The notes beneath the pieces were generated by a model. It did not search any database and was not told the origin of the DNA. It saw only the letters and a program-made list of their open reading frames with translations. A DNA stretch of 64,000 bases from Candidatus Omnitrophota bacterium (GTDB lineage Bacteria > Ratteibacteria > UBA8468 > B48-G9 > DTJG01). The stretch lies in NCBI GenBank assembly GCA_023818965.1, contig JAMWCD010000006.1:124001-188000 (forward strand). Direction: 5' to 3'. Of the stretch, positions 55,373-64,000 are shown piece by piece (position 1 is the first letter of the stretch; every line of letters starts with the position of its first letter). The position numbers were made by a program, and so were the translations under genes.

Positions 55373-56058
55373 ACTTTTCCTGTCTTTTCTTTATAAAGGT
55401 CAATAATAGCCGAGACAACCTGTTCAATTGTCATAAATGTTGTATCAATCACAACTGCATCATCAAGTTTTTTCAAAGGTGCAATTTCCCTGTTTTTGTC
55501 CCTTTGGTCTCTGATTTCGATTTCTCTCTGAAGTTTTTCAATATCTTCTTCAATTCCTTGCTGTTTCAACTGGAGATATCTTCTTTTTGCCCTTTCCTGT
55601 ACTGATGCATCAAGATAAATTTTCAATTGAGCATCAGGGAATACCTTGCTACCTATGTCTCTACCTTCCATTACAATGTCATGGTTTTTTCTATAAGAGC
55701 GCTGGATATCCCATAACAATTGTCTTATTTCATGGATTGAAGCAACAAAATGGCTGTTTGTACTTACCTGTTCTGTTCGTATCTCGTTGCTTACATCCTG
55801 ACCATCCAGCAGTACTCTGTAAGAATCGCCATTTTGAATGAGTTCTATTGTGGTGTCCTTTGCCATTTCTATTAATGCCTGGGGATTGTGAAAATCAATG
55901 TTTTGTTTCAATGCCTTCAATGTTAATGCACGATACATGGCTCCAGTGTCAACATAGAGAAAATTCAATCTTTTTGCTACAATCTTTGCGACAGTGCTTT
56001 TCCCAGCACCTGCAGGTCCATCGATAGCAATGACAAAATGTTTATCTTCAGGATTCAA
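55369..56058 (-). CDS. cmk: cytidylate kinase
   Basis: A 229-residue enzyme that phosphorylates CMP and dCMP. Seen: the P-loop IDGPAGAGKSTVAK, VDTGAMYRALTLKAL, and VMEGRDIGSKVFPDAQLKIY. I place the start at TTG 56058 because AAGGA is 5 nt upstream and the N-terminus (NPEDKHFVIAIDG) then has normal length. The longer open frame runs through frr and is Lys-rich without homology. It overlaps the frr stop by 11 nt. Confidence 0.93.
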   Translation of the reverse strand: MNPEDKHFVIAIDGPAGAGKSTVAKIVAKRLNFLYVDTGAMYRALTLKALKQNIDFHNPQALIEMAKDTTIELIQNGDSYRVLLDGQDVSNEIRTEQVSTNSHFVASIHEIRQLLWDIQRSYRKNHDIVMEGRDIGSKVFPDAQLKIYLDASVQERAKRRYLQLKQQGIEEDIEKLQREIEIRDQRDKNREIAPLKKLDDAVVIDTTFMTIEQVVSAIIDLYKEKTGKV

Positions 56059-56605
56059 GTATTTCCTTTTCTTTAATGTTTGCTTTTTTTTCAACTTCTT
56101 CAATGTATTTGTCTGTGATTTTTTGAAGTTCTTCTGTTGCCTTGAATGAGTCATCTTCAGAAATTTTCTTTTCTTTCTCAAGTTTTTTAAGTTCTTCCTT
56201 TATTTTTCTTCGTATCTCACGGATCTCAACCTTTGCCTGTTCTTCAAGTTTTCTTAAAACTTTGACAAGTTCTTTTCTTCTTTCTTCACTTAATGGTGGA
56301 ACAGAAATTTTTATATTTGTAGCGTCAGCAACTGGATTGAATCCAAGGTTGCTCATCTGAATTGCTTTTACGATCTTATCAGTGATGGATTTATCCCACG
56401 GTTGTATCACAAGTGTTTGTGGATTTGGAATTGATACAGTGGCAACCTGATTGATGGGAAGTTTTGATCCATAGTATTCAACAAGTATTCCTTCAAGAAG
56501 GGCTACAGATGCACGACCGAGTCGAAGATTATTCATTTCTTTAACAAAATTATCTTCAACCTTTTTCATTTCCGTTTCTGCTTCCTGACATATCTGTTTT
56601 ATCAT
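56048..56605 (-). CDS. frr: ribosome recycling factor
   Basis: A 185-residue protein that splits post-termination ribosomes with EF-G. Seen: NLRLGRASVALLEGILVEYYG, PNPQTLVIQPWDKS, and PPLSEERRKELVKVLRKL followed by EQAKVEIREIRR. Normal length. It overlaps pyrH by 4 nt. rpsB and tsf, often linked to pyrH-frr, are not here. Confidence 0.97.
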   Translation of the reverse strand: MIKQICQEAETEMKKVEDNFVKEMNNLRLGRASVALLEGILVEYYGSKLPINQVATVSIPNPQTLVIQPWDKSITDKIVKAIQMSNLGFNPVADATNIKISVPPLSEERRKELVKVLRKLEEQAKVEIREIRRKIKEELKKLEKEKKISEDDSFKATEELQKITDKYIEEVEKKANIKEKEILES

Positions 56606-57348
56606 GACACCTCCCTTTTAAAGATTGTTGAATTTTTATCAGCGATTACTGTTTTTAATCCTTTTCCACATACGATCTGTTTCAAATTGCCTTTTCTGAA
56701 AAGATTAAAGACAATGACTGGCAAATGGTTATTCATACAAAGGGTTATCGCGGTGTTATCCATTACCTTCAGGTCATTGTTCAGTACTTCTTTGTAAGTG
56801 AGGAATTCATATCGTTTTGCCTTTTTATTTTTTAATGGGTCGTCTGTGTAAACTCCATCAACCTTTGTGGCTTTTAAGATTACTTCTGCTCCGATTTCGA
56901 TTGCTTTTAATGCAGCAGAAGTATCTGTTGTAAAATAGGGATTTCCTGTTCCTCCCACAAATATTACTATTCTTCCTTTTTCAAGGTGTCTGATTGCACG
57001 TCTTCTAATGTATGGCTCACAGAACTGTCGCATCTCAAATGAACTTTGAACCCTTGTAATTGCATTCATTTTTTCAAGGCAACTTTGAAGTGCCAGTCCA
57101 TTAATCACTGTTGCAAGCATTCCCATATAATCTCCTGTGATTTCATCAATAACCCTGTCATCACGTGTGATACCCCTGAAAATATTTCCTCCACCTATTA
57201 CAATGGCTGTCTGACAACCGAGTTCAGTTACTTCTTTAATTTCTTTTGAAATTGAAATCAAAGATTCAGAATTGATTCCAAATTGACCATTTTCAGCAAG
57301 TGCCTGTCCAGAAAGTTTCAGCAAGATTCTGTTAAAAACAGGTTTCAT
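56602..57348 (-). CDS. pyrH: uridylate kinase
   Basis: A 248-residue bacterial UMP kinase of the amino acid kinase fold. Seen: ILLKLSGQALAE at the N-terminus, VIGGGNIFRGI, GGTGNPYFTTDTSAALKA and KVDGVYTDDP. It makes UDP for RNA, DNA and cell-wall precursors. It overlaps metG and frr by 4 nt each. Confidence 0.96.
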   Translation of the reverse strand: MKPVFNRILLKLSGQALAENGQFGINSESLISISKEIKEVTELGCQTAIVIGGGNIFRGITRDDRVIDEITGDYMGMLATVINGLALQSCLEKMNAITRVQSSFEMRQFCEPYIRRRAIRHLEKGRIVIFVGGTGNPYFTTDTSAALKAIEIGAEVILKATKVDGVYTDDPLKNKKAKRYEFLTYKEVLNNDLKVMDNTAITLCMNNHLPVIVFNLFRKGNLKQIVCGKGLKTVIADKNSTIFKREVS

Positions 57349-58841
57349 ATTTTTATCCTTGTAAAAAGAATTTCCCTTTTTCCTGCTTTTGTACCCTCAG
57401 GTATTTTCATAACATCCTTATTTAAAATAATTTTATTTGCCACACTTTCTTCAATGTTAAGGATCTTCCATATTTTTTTTGATGTTTCGGGTATAAATGG
57501 ATAAACAAGGAAAGAGATAATGGAAATTCCGGCAATACACTGAGATAGTGTATTCTTCGCTGAATCAATGGGTGCAGTCCATGGTTTTTCCTTATCAAGG
57601 AGCTTGTTAAATTCGCCCACCAGTTTCCAGATTTCAGTAAGTGCCTCAGAAAATGAAACATTTGTCATATAATGGTCAACATTTTTTATTGTGCTATCAA
57701 TGGCTGTTTCTATATCAGAACTGATAAATCCAGAGGGTAAAATTCCATTGAATAACTTTTCAACAAGGTTTATGGTTCTGTTGACCAGATTTCCAAGGTC
57801 GTTTGCAAGATCACTGTTATATCTTTTGATAAATTTTTCTTCAGAATATTCACCATCAAGCCCAAATGGGACTTCTCTCAAGAGGAAATATCTGAATCCA
57901 TCTACACCAAAACGGTCAATCAATTCAACCGGATTAATAACATTTCCTTTTGATTTTGACATTTTTTCACTGCCAACGGTCCACCACCCATGTGCAAAAA
58001 TTTTCTCAGGAAGTTCCAATCCAAGAGCCATCAGTATTGCTGGCCAGATAATAGAATGAAATCTTAAAATATCTTTTCCTATCAACTGAACATCAGGAGG
58101 CCAGTATTTATTGGGTTTTCCATCAGCATAGTCAACACCTGTGAGATAATTCAAAAGTGCGTCAAACCATACATAAATGGAATATTTTTCTTCTGTAGGC
58201 GATTCAATTCCCCAAACAGTATGCTGTCTTGTAATAGAAAGGTCTGTCAACCCCTGAGATATGAAGTTCGTAACTTCTTCAAGACGAAATGGTGGCTGAA
58301 TCATTTCAGGCTTTTTTTCAAGGTAAGAAAGAAGGGATTTTTCATATTTTGATAATCTGAAGAAGTATGATTTTTCCTTGAGTATTTTTACTTCCCTGCC
58401 ACAGTCAGGACAGACAGGTTTTGATGGGTCAATCTTTGTCTTTGGTATAAAAAATTCACATGGTATACAGTAATAACCTGCATATTCTCCCTGATAAATG
58501 TCTCCATTTTCCATCAGTTTCTTAAATACCTGTCTTACAGTATTTTGATGTTGAACTTCTGTGGTTCGAATAAATCTTGAATATGAAATGCCGAGTTTTT
58601 CCCACATTTTTTTAAATATCTCTGACATCTGGTCAGAAAATTGCTGAACTGTCATTCCCTTTTTTTCAGCTGCCTGGGCAATCTTTTCGCCGTGTTCATC
58701 AGTTCCTGTAAGAAAGAAAACATCCTTTCCTGTAATTCTGTGATATCTTGAAAGACAATCAGCAGCAATTGTTGTGTAACAGTGTCCAATATGAGGTTGA
58801 TCATTGATATAATAAATCGGTGTGGTGACATAGAATTTCAT
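57345..58841 (-). CDS. metG: methionyl-tRNA synthetase
   Basis: A 498-residue class I synthetase. Seen: TTPIYYINDQPHIGHCYTT with the HIGH-type motif, zinc-binding CIPC and CPDC pairs near residues 124-145, LTGTDEHGEK, and KMSKSKGN near 296-303. The C-terminal tRNA-binding (dimerisation) domain found in E. coli MetRS is absent. It overlaps ricT and pyrH by 4 nt each. Confidence 0.96.
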   Translation of the reverse strand: MKFYVTTPIYYINDQPHIGHCYTTIAADCLSRYHRITGKDVFFLTGTDEHGEKIAQAAEKKGMTVQQFSDQMSEIFKKMWEKLGISYSRFIRTTEVQHQNTVRQVFKKLMENGDIYQGEYAGYYCIPCEFFIPKTKIDPSKPVCPDCGREVKILKEKSYFFRLSKYEKSLLSYLEKKPEMIQPPFRLEEVTNFISQGLTDLSITRQHTVWGIESPTEEKYSIYVWFDALLNYLTGVDYADGKPNKYWPPDVQLIGKDILRFHSIIWPAILMALGLELPEKIFAHGWWTVGSEKMSKSKGNVINPVELIDRFGVDGFRYFLLREVPFGLDGEYSEEKFIKRYNSDLANDLGNLVNRTINLVEKLFNGILPSGFISSDIETAIDSTIKNVDHYMTNVSFSEALTEIWKLVGEFNKLLDKEKPWTAPIDSAKNTLSQCIAGISIISFLVYPFIPETSKKIWKILNIEESVANKIILNKDVMKIPEGTKAGKREILFTRIKI

Positions 58842-59503
58842 TGTTCGCTCTCCTCATCTTCATACATTTTGCTTTCAAATATTAAACAACACATTAATCT
58901 TCCACACAGACCTGAAATTTTACTCATATCAAGGGGTAAATTCTGTGTTTTCACAAGTTTCATTGTAATGGGCTCGAAATCCTTTAAAAATCTATGACAG
59001 CAAATTTCCTGTCCACATATACCATAACCACCTTTGATTTTTGCTTCATCCCTTAATCCAATCTGTCTCATTTCAATTCTGCAGTTGAATATACTTGCAA
59101 GTTCCTTTACCAGTTTCCTGAAATCAATGCGTCCTGCAGCCCAGTAATAAAATGTTATGATTGTTCTGTCAAAGGAATATGTAACGTCAATGAGTTTCAT
59201 CGGCAGATTTATTTCCTTGATTTTTTCATTACATATTCTGAATGCATCCTTTTTCAGTTGATCATTTTCCTTGATAATTAGCATATCCTGTTCTGTAAGT
59301 TTTCTAATGATTCTACCTGAAATTGTTAGATTTGCATCCTGATGTGACGAATCGAGTACTGACCATACTCGAGCATAGTCCTGGGTTCCCTTTGTAAATT
59401 CCACGATGCATAAATCACCTGGTTTGATTCCAGAAGATTCTTCCCCTTTTACAAAACAGGGTTTTTCAACTTTTCTTACCTGTATTTCAAAGATTTTTTC
59501 CAT
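58838..59503 (-). CDS. ricT: PSP1-domain protein, RicT (YaaT)-like
   Basis: A 221-residue protein. The C-terminal part closely resembles Bacillus RicT: GGYGICGQEICCHRFLKDFEP followed by ISGLCGRLMCCL. In Bacillus, RicT with RicA and RicF binds two iron-sulfur clusters and supports RNA processing by RNase Y. The conserved Cys residues are all visible here. ATG 59503 is chosen because GAGGA is 8 nt upstream. RicA and RicF genes are not in the window. The metG neighbour is also seen near yaaT in Bacillus, which supports the call. Confidence 0.88.
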   Translation of the reverse strand: MEKIFEIQVRKVEKPCFVKGEESSGIKPGDLCIVEFTKGTQDYARVWSVLDSSHQDANLTISGRIIRKLTEQDMLIIKENDQLKKDAFRICNEKIKEINLPMKLIDVTYSFDRTIITFYYWAAGRIDFRKLVKELASIFNCRIEMRQIGLRDEAKIKGGYGICGQEICCHRFLKDFEPITMKLVKTQNLPLDMSKISGLCGRLMCCLIFESKMYEDEESEQ

Positions 59504-61322
59504 TTTTGTATTCCTCAATTATTCTAACTTCGTCCTTACTGCTGGGTGGAAGTTTTTCACTCCGTTCAATATAAATTTTTGCAAGTTCATCCTTACCGAT
59601 TTTTTTATAAAACAATCCAATTTCAAGATTATAAAGTGATTTTGATGGATAACATTCAATCATTTGCACAAATTCTTTTTCTGCCTCTTCAAATCTTCCG
59701 ATGGCTTCAAGCATTTCAGCAAGAGCCCTGTGATATCGGGCTGAAAAAGGATTCAATGTTACAGCTTTTTTATAACCATCAATGGCTTTTTCAGCAAATT
59801 CAATGTTTTTTGTTTGAAAATAGGCAAATTTAAATATTTGACCCTGCATAAAAAATGCTTCAGGTTCAGGAAATATGTTACCTGCATATTCCAGAGCCTG
59901 AATTGGGTTATCTCGATATTTACCTTCTTCTATGTCTCCTATGATTTTTTCCACTCGCCATGATTTAAATTCAACTACACCTGATATAAAGGACAAAAAT
60001 ATCATACTTCCTGCAAGCAATTTTGTCAATTTACGTAATGGTTGGTCTGTAATAACTGGATGCGATTCTATCAGTCCCACAAATGCAAATAATATGACAG
60101 TGATTGCTGCATTTTGATAATGAAAATCAACCATGAAATGGAGAAATGTTGCAATTGTTGCAAAAGTAAAACCAGCAAATAATGGTTCTTTTGAGTAGAG
60201 AAAATTGTTAATGTTTCTTTTAACGAAGTAAAAACATGTCAACAGGAAAATAATGCATCCAATGATACCTGTGCAGGAAATTATTTCGAAAAAAAGATTA
60301 TGTGCGTATTTTGCTTCCATTGCCCCTGGAATTTTGAATTTTAAATAGAATTGAGAAAAATTTCCAGGACCAATGCCTGTAAGATAATGGTTTTTGAATA
60401 CGGATATTGCTGATGACCAGTAATTCATTCTGTCTGTCAATGAACTGATTTTTGGTAAAAAACCATACTTAATACCTGCAATAACCATAAAAGTACTAAC
60501 GATGAAAACTATTGCACATGTTTGAAGATAAAGTTTCTTTGGTACAATGAAAAACAGTAGCATTAAAAATGAAATCAGAAGAAAGCAAAACCATCCACCC
60601 ATTGATTCTGTGGCTGCAAAAACAGGTAATATTGCAGCAAGAACAATGCCATTGAAAATTTTTAGAGGCAAGGATGAACTTGAAAGAATTGAAAAAAACA
60701 CAACAGGATAAAGCATTAAAAGATAGCCAGCAAAGGTATTTGGATAAACAAATGTTGAAAAAATTCTGTTGCTTGCCATTCGGTCAATATATGTTTCGGG
60801 CATATTTTTTATCATCTCAGGATGTTGCATTATTGTTTGTCTTGTAATTTCAAGTCCCCAGAAATATTGATAAATACCATAGGCAGCAATTAAGCCAAGT
60901 GTTAAAATACTTATGAAACTTACAATCTTAAAATCTTTTTCAGAGAAATTTGTTTTGAAAAGAACCCAGATTGCAAAAAGGGTGAGCAAATATGAACATT
61001 CTTTTATTACCACATACCACAGATTCCAGAAAAATAGAAGTCCTGCAAAACAGTAAATGATAAAAATGAAGAAAAAAAACTGACCAGGTGAGAAGATTAA
61101 TGTTTTTCTGTTTATAAAGATTGAAATTGTTAGAAGCACAAAAATTGATATACTGAACATATGATTAAAACCAGGATACGCAAATCCATCAAAAAATGGT
61201 CTGAGAAAAAGGAAAACAATAAGGATGCCCTTAATGAAAGTAAGTGGAGAAAGGACATTGCTGCTGTTTAAAACTTTTATGTCTTTTTTTTCAACAATCT
61301 GTTTCTTTTTGTCTTTTTTCAT
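59487..61322 (-). CDS. O-antigen ligase-like membrane protein with C-terminal TPR repeats
   Basis: About 611 residues. Residues 20 to about 430 contain around 11 membrane helices with a large periplasmic loop holding NRIFSTFVYPNTFAGYLLM and GIGPGNFSQFYLKFK, features of the Wzy_C/O-antigen ligase fold. Residues about 455-610 hold TPR-like units such as ALEYAGNIFPEPEAFFMQGQ and RYHRALAEMLEAIGRFEEAEK. Such proteins join or polymerise glycans from lipid carriers, or glycosylate proteins. The ATG at 61322 has no clear ribosome site; a TTG at 61334 is in frame. It overlaps pyrD (32 nt) and ricT (17 nt). Confidence 0.8.
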   Translation of the reverse strand: MKKDKKKQIVEKKDIKVLNSSNVLSPLTFIKGILIVFLFLRPFFDGFAYPGFNHMFSISIFVLLTISIFINRKTLIFSPGQFFFFIFIIYCFAGLLFFWNLWYVVIKECSYLLTLFAIWVLFKTNFSEKDFKIVSFISILTLGLIAAYGIYQYFWGLEITRQTIMQHPEMIKNMPETYIDRMASNRIFSTFVYPNTFAGYLLMLYPVVFFSILSSSSLPLKIFNGIVLAAILPVFAATESMGGWFCFLLISFLMLLFFIVPKKLYLQTCAIVFIVSTFMVIAGIKYGFLPKISSLTDRMNYWSSAISVFKNHYLTGIGPGNFSQFYLKFKIPGAMEAKYAHNLFFEIISCTGIIGCIIFLLTCFYFVKRNINNFLYSKEPLFAGFTFATIATFLHFMVDFHYQNAAITVILFAFVGLIESHPVITDQPLRKLTKLLAGSMIFLSFISGVVEFKSWRVEKIIGDIEEGKYRDNPIQALEYAGNIFPEPEAFFMQGQIFKFAYFQTKNIEFAEKAIDGYKKAVTLNPFSARYHRALAEMLEAIGRFEEAEKEFVQMIECYPSKSLYNLEIGLFYKKIGKDELAKIYIERSEKLPPSSKDEVRIIEEYKNGKNL

Positions 61323-62214
61323 TATACAGGCCAATGATTGATTGTAAATTTGTGTGGTTTGTTTTTAAATAATCAATAAGGAATTTGCAAATTTTCATCG
61401 GCAGTTCTGGATTAATTATCAAAAATGTACCCAGTCCTATTGCTGAAGCACCTGCAAAAATCATTTCAAGTGCTCTTTTTTCTGAACTTATCCCACCAAC
61501 ACCTATGATAGGAATAGAGACCTTTTGATAAAGTTCATATACAGCCCTTAATGCCATGGGAAAAATCATACTGCCAGACACTCCACCAGTATACATTTTT
61601 TTATTGTTCCAATCATAATATAAACCCTTGTATGTATTTACAGCACATAAAATGTCTGCACCTGCCTCTTCTGCTGCAATGCCTGTTTCGCAAATATCTC
61701 TAACATTAGGACTTAATTTTGCAATGATAATTTTATCGGTAATCTTTTTTGCTTTTTTTATGATGTTGAAAGTAGAGCGAGGGTCTTCTGAAATGATTTT
61801 TGATGTTTTTATATTCGGACAGGATAAATTCAATTCAAATGCACTGATTCCATTTTTCCTGTCAAGGAACTCAATACATTTCAATATATCCTCAGGACTT
61901 TTCCCACCAACACTTACAATGATAGGTTTTTTTAATTTTTTCAAACAGCTCAGTTTTTCACTGGCAAAACATCTGACACCAATATTTTGAAGTCCAATAC
62001 TGTTCATTAAACCATTTTCAAACTCCCATATTCTTGGTGGTGGATTTCCCTGTGTTTGTTCCCATGTAAGTGTTTTTGTAATGATTGCACCAAGAAATTT
62101 ATAATCAGTCACATCCTGAAGTTCATCTCCATAACCAAATGTTCCGCTGGCAGGTAGTACCGGTGTATCAAGCACAAGTTTCCCGAGTTTAATTTTCAAT
62201 TGCTTTAAGTCCAT
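61291..62214 (-). CDS. pyrD: dihydroorotate dehydrogenase B, catalytic subunit
   Basis: A 307-residue FMN enzyme of class 1B. Seen: PVLPASGTFGYGDELQD near the N-terminus, NLSCPNIK with the catalytic-base Cys, KLSPNVRDI, and GVGGISSEKRALEMIFAGAS. It oxidises dihydroorotate to orotate in pyrimidine synthesis. Class 1B enzymes pair with PyrK, which is encoded directly upstream (10-nt overlap). Confidence 0.95.
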   Translation of the reverse strand: MDLKQLKIKLGKLVLDTPVLPASGTFGYGDELQDVTDYKFLGAIITKTLTWEQTQGNPPPRIWEFENGLMNSIGLQNIGVRCFASEKLSCLKKLKKPIIVSVGGKSPEDILKCIEFLDRKNGISAFELNLSCPNIKTSKIISEDPRSTFNIIKKAKKITDKIIIAKLSPNVRDICETGIAAEEAGADILCAVNTYKGLYYDWNNKKMYTGGVSGSMIFPMALRAVYELYQKVSIPIIGVGGISSEKRALEMIFAGASAIGLGTFLIINPELPMKICKFLIDYLKTNHTNLQSIIGLYNEKRQKETDC

Positions 62215-62960
62215 TTGATTTCTCTATGGTCGAAAACAGGTCCATCCCTGCACACTCTTTTATATCCGTTTATGGTCTCAGTGACACAGCCCTGACATAC
62301 ACCAAGTCCACAGAACATGATATTTTCAAGAGAAACATATGCCTCAATATTATTGTTCCTGCATATTTCACTGAGTGCCTTTAGCATTTGATATGGTCCT
62401 GCGGCAAAAACAATATCTGTTTTTTCATTGTTAAGTTTTCTTTCAAACATTTCCACAACAGTTAATTTTTCTCCATCACTTCCGTCATCAGTAGAAATGA
62501 ATTTTTTATAATCTCCTTTCGGTAAAAGGAAATCAAGCAAATGTCCTTTATCCCTTGCTCCATAGAAAAATTTAAAATTCATTTTTTCTGAAATTAGTTG
62601 CGAAGCCAGAAAAAGTAATGGTGCAAGACCCATTCCACCAGCAACAAGAGAAATTTCTTTTTTTCTGTCAGGCAAAGGGAAATTATTCCCAACCGGTCCA
62701 ACAATATCAAGGTATTGCCCTTTTGATATCTCTGAAAGCTTTTTTGTGCCTTTTCCTTTTATTTCAAAAAGTATTCGTACTGAATTTTCTGTACATCCTG
62801 CGATGGATAATGGTCTGCGTATAAATGCTCCACCTGTCAGAATATGAAGGAATTGTCCTGGTCGTGGAAATGGAGTAAGATCGTTTTCAAGAAATAATTC
62901 AACGAATTTTTCTTTATAAATTTTTTTTGATAATACCTGCATGATTTTGTGTTTTTTCAT
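62205..62960 (-). CDS. pyrK: dihydroorotate dehydrogenase B, electron-transfer subunit
   Basis: A 251-residue subunit with FAD and a 2Fe-2S cluster. Seen: FIRRPLSIAG (FAD-binding), VAGGMGLAPLLFLA (NAD-binding), FAAGPYQMLKAL and Cys ligands in MFCGLGVCQGCV and RVCRDGPVF. It lets PyrD use NAD. ATG 62960 overlaps the uppP stop as ATGA. Confidence 0.94.
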   Translation of the reverse strand: MKKHKIMQVLSKKIYKEKFVELFLENDLTPFPRPGQFLHILTGGAFIRRPLSIAGCTENSVRILFEIKGKGTKKLSEISKGQYLDIVGPVGNNFPLPDRKKEISLVAGGMGLAPLLFLASQLISEKMNFKFFYGARDKGHLLDFLLPKGDYKKFISTDDGSDGEKLTVVEMFERKLNNEKTDIVFAAGPYQMLKALSEICRNNNIEAYVSLENIMFCGLGVCQGCVTETINGYKRVCRDGPVFDHREIKWT

Positions 62961-63727
62961 TGTTGTGCCAGTGTGATGAAACCTGCAATGATTGTATAAA
63001 CTCCAAACCACTTCATTTTTGCTTTTTGAACTGCTTTTGAAAGTATCATCAGCGCAATATATCCTGATATAAAACCTGATACACCTGCAATTAAACAGTC
63101 AATTGTAAAACTTCCCGACCCTTTCGCAAGTTCAAGAATAAAACCACCTGTAATCGTTAATATTCCGAGAAAAAAAGAAAATTCAAATGCCCTTTCAGGA
63201 GAAAAGCCCATGTTCCTTGCTGCTGTGATTGTTGCTCCTGAACGGGATATTCCTGGGAGTATTGCTATTGCCTGAAATATGCCAATGACAATGGCTGATA
63301 ATAAATCGTTTGAATCAGTATTTCTTTTGTTTTTATTGAGAAGTTCGCCAGCAATCAGAATGATTCCATTAATAATCCAGCAATACCCAAGAACAGTCAA
63401 GGTTGCTATTTTTTCGATATATGAATCAAACAGTATTCCCAGAATAGCAGCAGGGATTGATGCAATGATTAAATTTTTCCATAGAAGATGTTCCTTGCGA
63501 TATTCAGGACTATTCAGATTTACCAGAGACACAAGCATTTTTTTGATTCTTTTCCTGAAATAAAGAACAATGGAAATCACTGTGCCCATGTGAACAGAAA
63601 TCCATAAAGGCAGCTGATATCCAGGAATCAATGACATCTTTCCTGCATATAAAATATGACCCGAACTGCTGACAGGAAGAAATTCTGTAATTCCCTGCAG
63701 TATTCCAATTAATATCGCATCAATCAT
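62957..63727 (-). CDS. uppP: undecaprenyl-diphosphatase
   Basis: A 256-residue membrane protein (BacA/UppP) that makes undecaprenyl phosphate, the lipid carrier for cell-wall and surface glycans. Seen: GITEFLPVSSSGH near residue 14, with the conserved Glu, and GISRSGATITAA in the middle. Eight membrane helices are expected. It is the first gene of the minus-strand operon. The 83-nt gap to the divergent GT2 gene must hold its promoter, but I saw no convincing hexamers on that strand. Confidence 0.94.
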   Translation of the reverse strand: MIDAILIGILQGITEFLPVSSSGHILYAGKMSLIPGYQLPLWISVHMGTVISIVLYFRKRIKKMLVSLVNLNSPEYRKEHLLWKNLIIASIPAAILGILFDSYIEKIATLTVLGYCWIINGIILIAGELLNKNKRNTDSNDLLSAIVIGIFQAIAILPGISRSGATITAARNMGFSPERAFEFSFFLGILTITGGFILELAKGSGSFTIDCLIAGVSGFISGYIALMILSKAVQKAKMKWFGVYTIIAGFITLAQQ

Positions 63728-63776
63728 TGTTTATATATTTTACCACAGAAATCGTCATACCACTGACCTGGAAATT

Positions 63777-63804
63777 TTGAGTTGTTCTGTTTGTATATTA
63801 TGAT
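63777..63804 (+). promoter_or_regulatory. possible promoter for the GT2 gene, perhaps leaderless
   Basis: TTGAGT at 63777-63782 and TATGAT at 63799-63804 are 16 nt apart. The ATG at 63811 is only 6 nt after the -10 element, where transcription would start, and there is no Shine-Dalgarno motif before it. Confidence 0.35.
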
Positions 63805-63810
63805 ATTATT

Positions 63811-64000
63811 ATGAAAATTTCAGTGTTGATACCCGCATACAATGAACAGGAAACGATTGCTGAGGTTTTGAAAAAAATTTCATCCCTACCATTTGAAAAA
63901 GAAATTATTGTTGTTGATGATGGTTCAACAGATTCAACTTACCAAATCTTAAAAGCAGAATCTTCCAGGTTTGAAAATCTTTGTATAGTCAGGCATAAAC
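63811..64000 (+). CDS. GT2 family glycosyltransferase, 5' part (runs off the window)
   Basis: The first 63 codons are visible. The N-terminus KISVLIPAYNEQETIAEVL and IIVVDDGSTDST form the nucleotide-sugar binding part of a GT2 enzyme. The donor, acceptor and any membrane helices lie outside the window. It is divergent from uppP. Confidence 0.88.
   Translation, partial: MKISVLIPAYNEQETIAEVLKKISSLPFEKEIIVVDDGSTDSTYQILKAESSRFENLCIVRHK

Noticed and set aside
55340..55400. Terminator between pnp and cmk
   Set aside because: The two stops overlap by 4 nt and no hairpin with a T tract is visible on either strand.
55369..56181. Cytidylate kinase with a 41-residue Lys-rich N-terminal extension
   Set aside because: The extension is the frr 3' end read in another frame. 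TTG 56058 has an AAGGA site and gives the normal length.
1..64000. CRISPR arrays, insertion sequences, prophage or defence genes
   Set aside because: No regularly spaced repeats, transposase, integrase or phage-like genes were found; the window is mostly core chromosome.

Overview
This window looks like one stretch of an AT-rich bacterial chromosome. Coding density is very high, neighbouring genes commonly overlap by 1-30 nt (often as ATGA), and strong AAGGAG-type ribosome binding sites are common. Several features suggest a Gram-negative-type cell plan: a large insertion in the beta-prime trigger loop of the type seen in many Gram-negative lineages, a heptosyltransferase-like GT9 enzyme, lipid-linked sugar transferases, an O-antigen-ligase-like protein and a PilT-type ATPase. 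I cannot name the phylum from sequence reading alone. The combination (fused rpoBC, zinc-ribbon EF-Tu, Cys-rich N-terminus on the GT9 enzyme) makes me suspect an uncultured lineage in the Omnitrophota/PVC neighbourhood, but this is inference only.

Layout. (1) 1-3670: the end of an arabinose-isomerase-like gene and an FGGY sugar kinase on +, facing an MFS transporter and a small O6-alkylguanine-DNA methyltransferase on -. (2) 3741-18729: a long + strand block: hisI, secD-secF, rsmD, coaD, rpmF, then the lipid block plsX-fabH-fabD-fabG-acpP-fabF plus an acyl-CoA dehydrogenase, an RluA-type pseudouridine synthase and three envelope glycosyltransferase genes, the last a GT39-PAP2 fusion. (3) 18782-19212: tRNA-Gly and tRNA-Thr, each with a recognisable sigma-70-type promoter. 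Between them lies a 62-bp direct repeat made from the tRNA-Gly 3' end. (4) 19268-50547: one uninterrupted expression-machinery cluster: tuf1-rpmG-tRNA-Trp-secE-nusG-rplKAJL-rpoBC (one fused ORF of 2611 codons)-rpsL-rpsG-fusA-tuf2, the S10 and spc gene sets (without rpmD), secY-adk-map-infA-rpmJ, rpsM-rpsK-rpsD-rpoA-rplQ and a possible omega subunit. (5) 50513-55372: pilT-like ATPase, purD, then a near-consensus promoter and rpsO-pnp. (6) 63727-55369 on the - strand: uppP-pyrK-pyrD-Wzy/TPR protein-ricT-metG-pyrH-frr-cmk as a tightly overlapping operon. (7) 63811-64000: start of a GT2 glycosyltransferase on +.

The most notable points are: the rpoB-rpoC fusion with a possible internal GTG start; rpsE, which has no ATG/GTG/TTG codon where the protein must begin but has a perfect AAGGAGGT five bases before an ATT codon; two almost identical tuf genes whose codon usage (26 of 32 Ile codons are ATA) is unlike their neighbours; the tRNA-Gly tail repeat; and a four-residue insertion in the zinc knuckle of ribosomal protein L36. 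I saw no CRISPR array, IS element, prophage or defence system.
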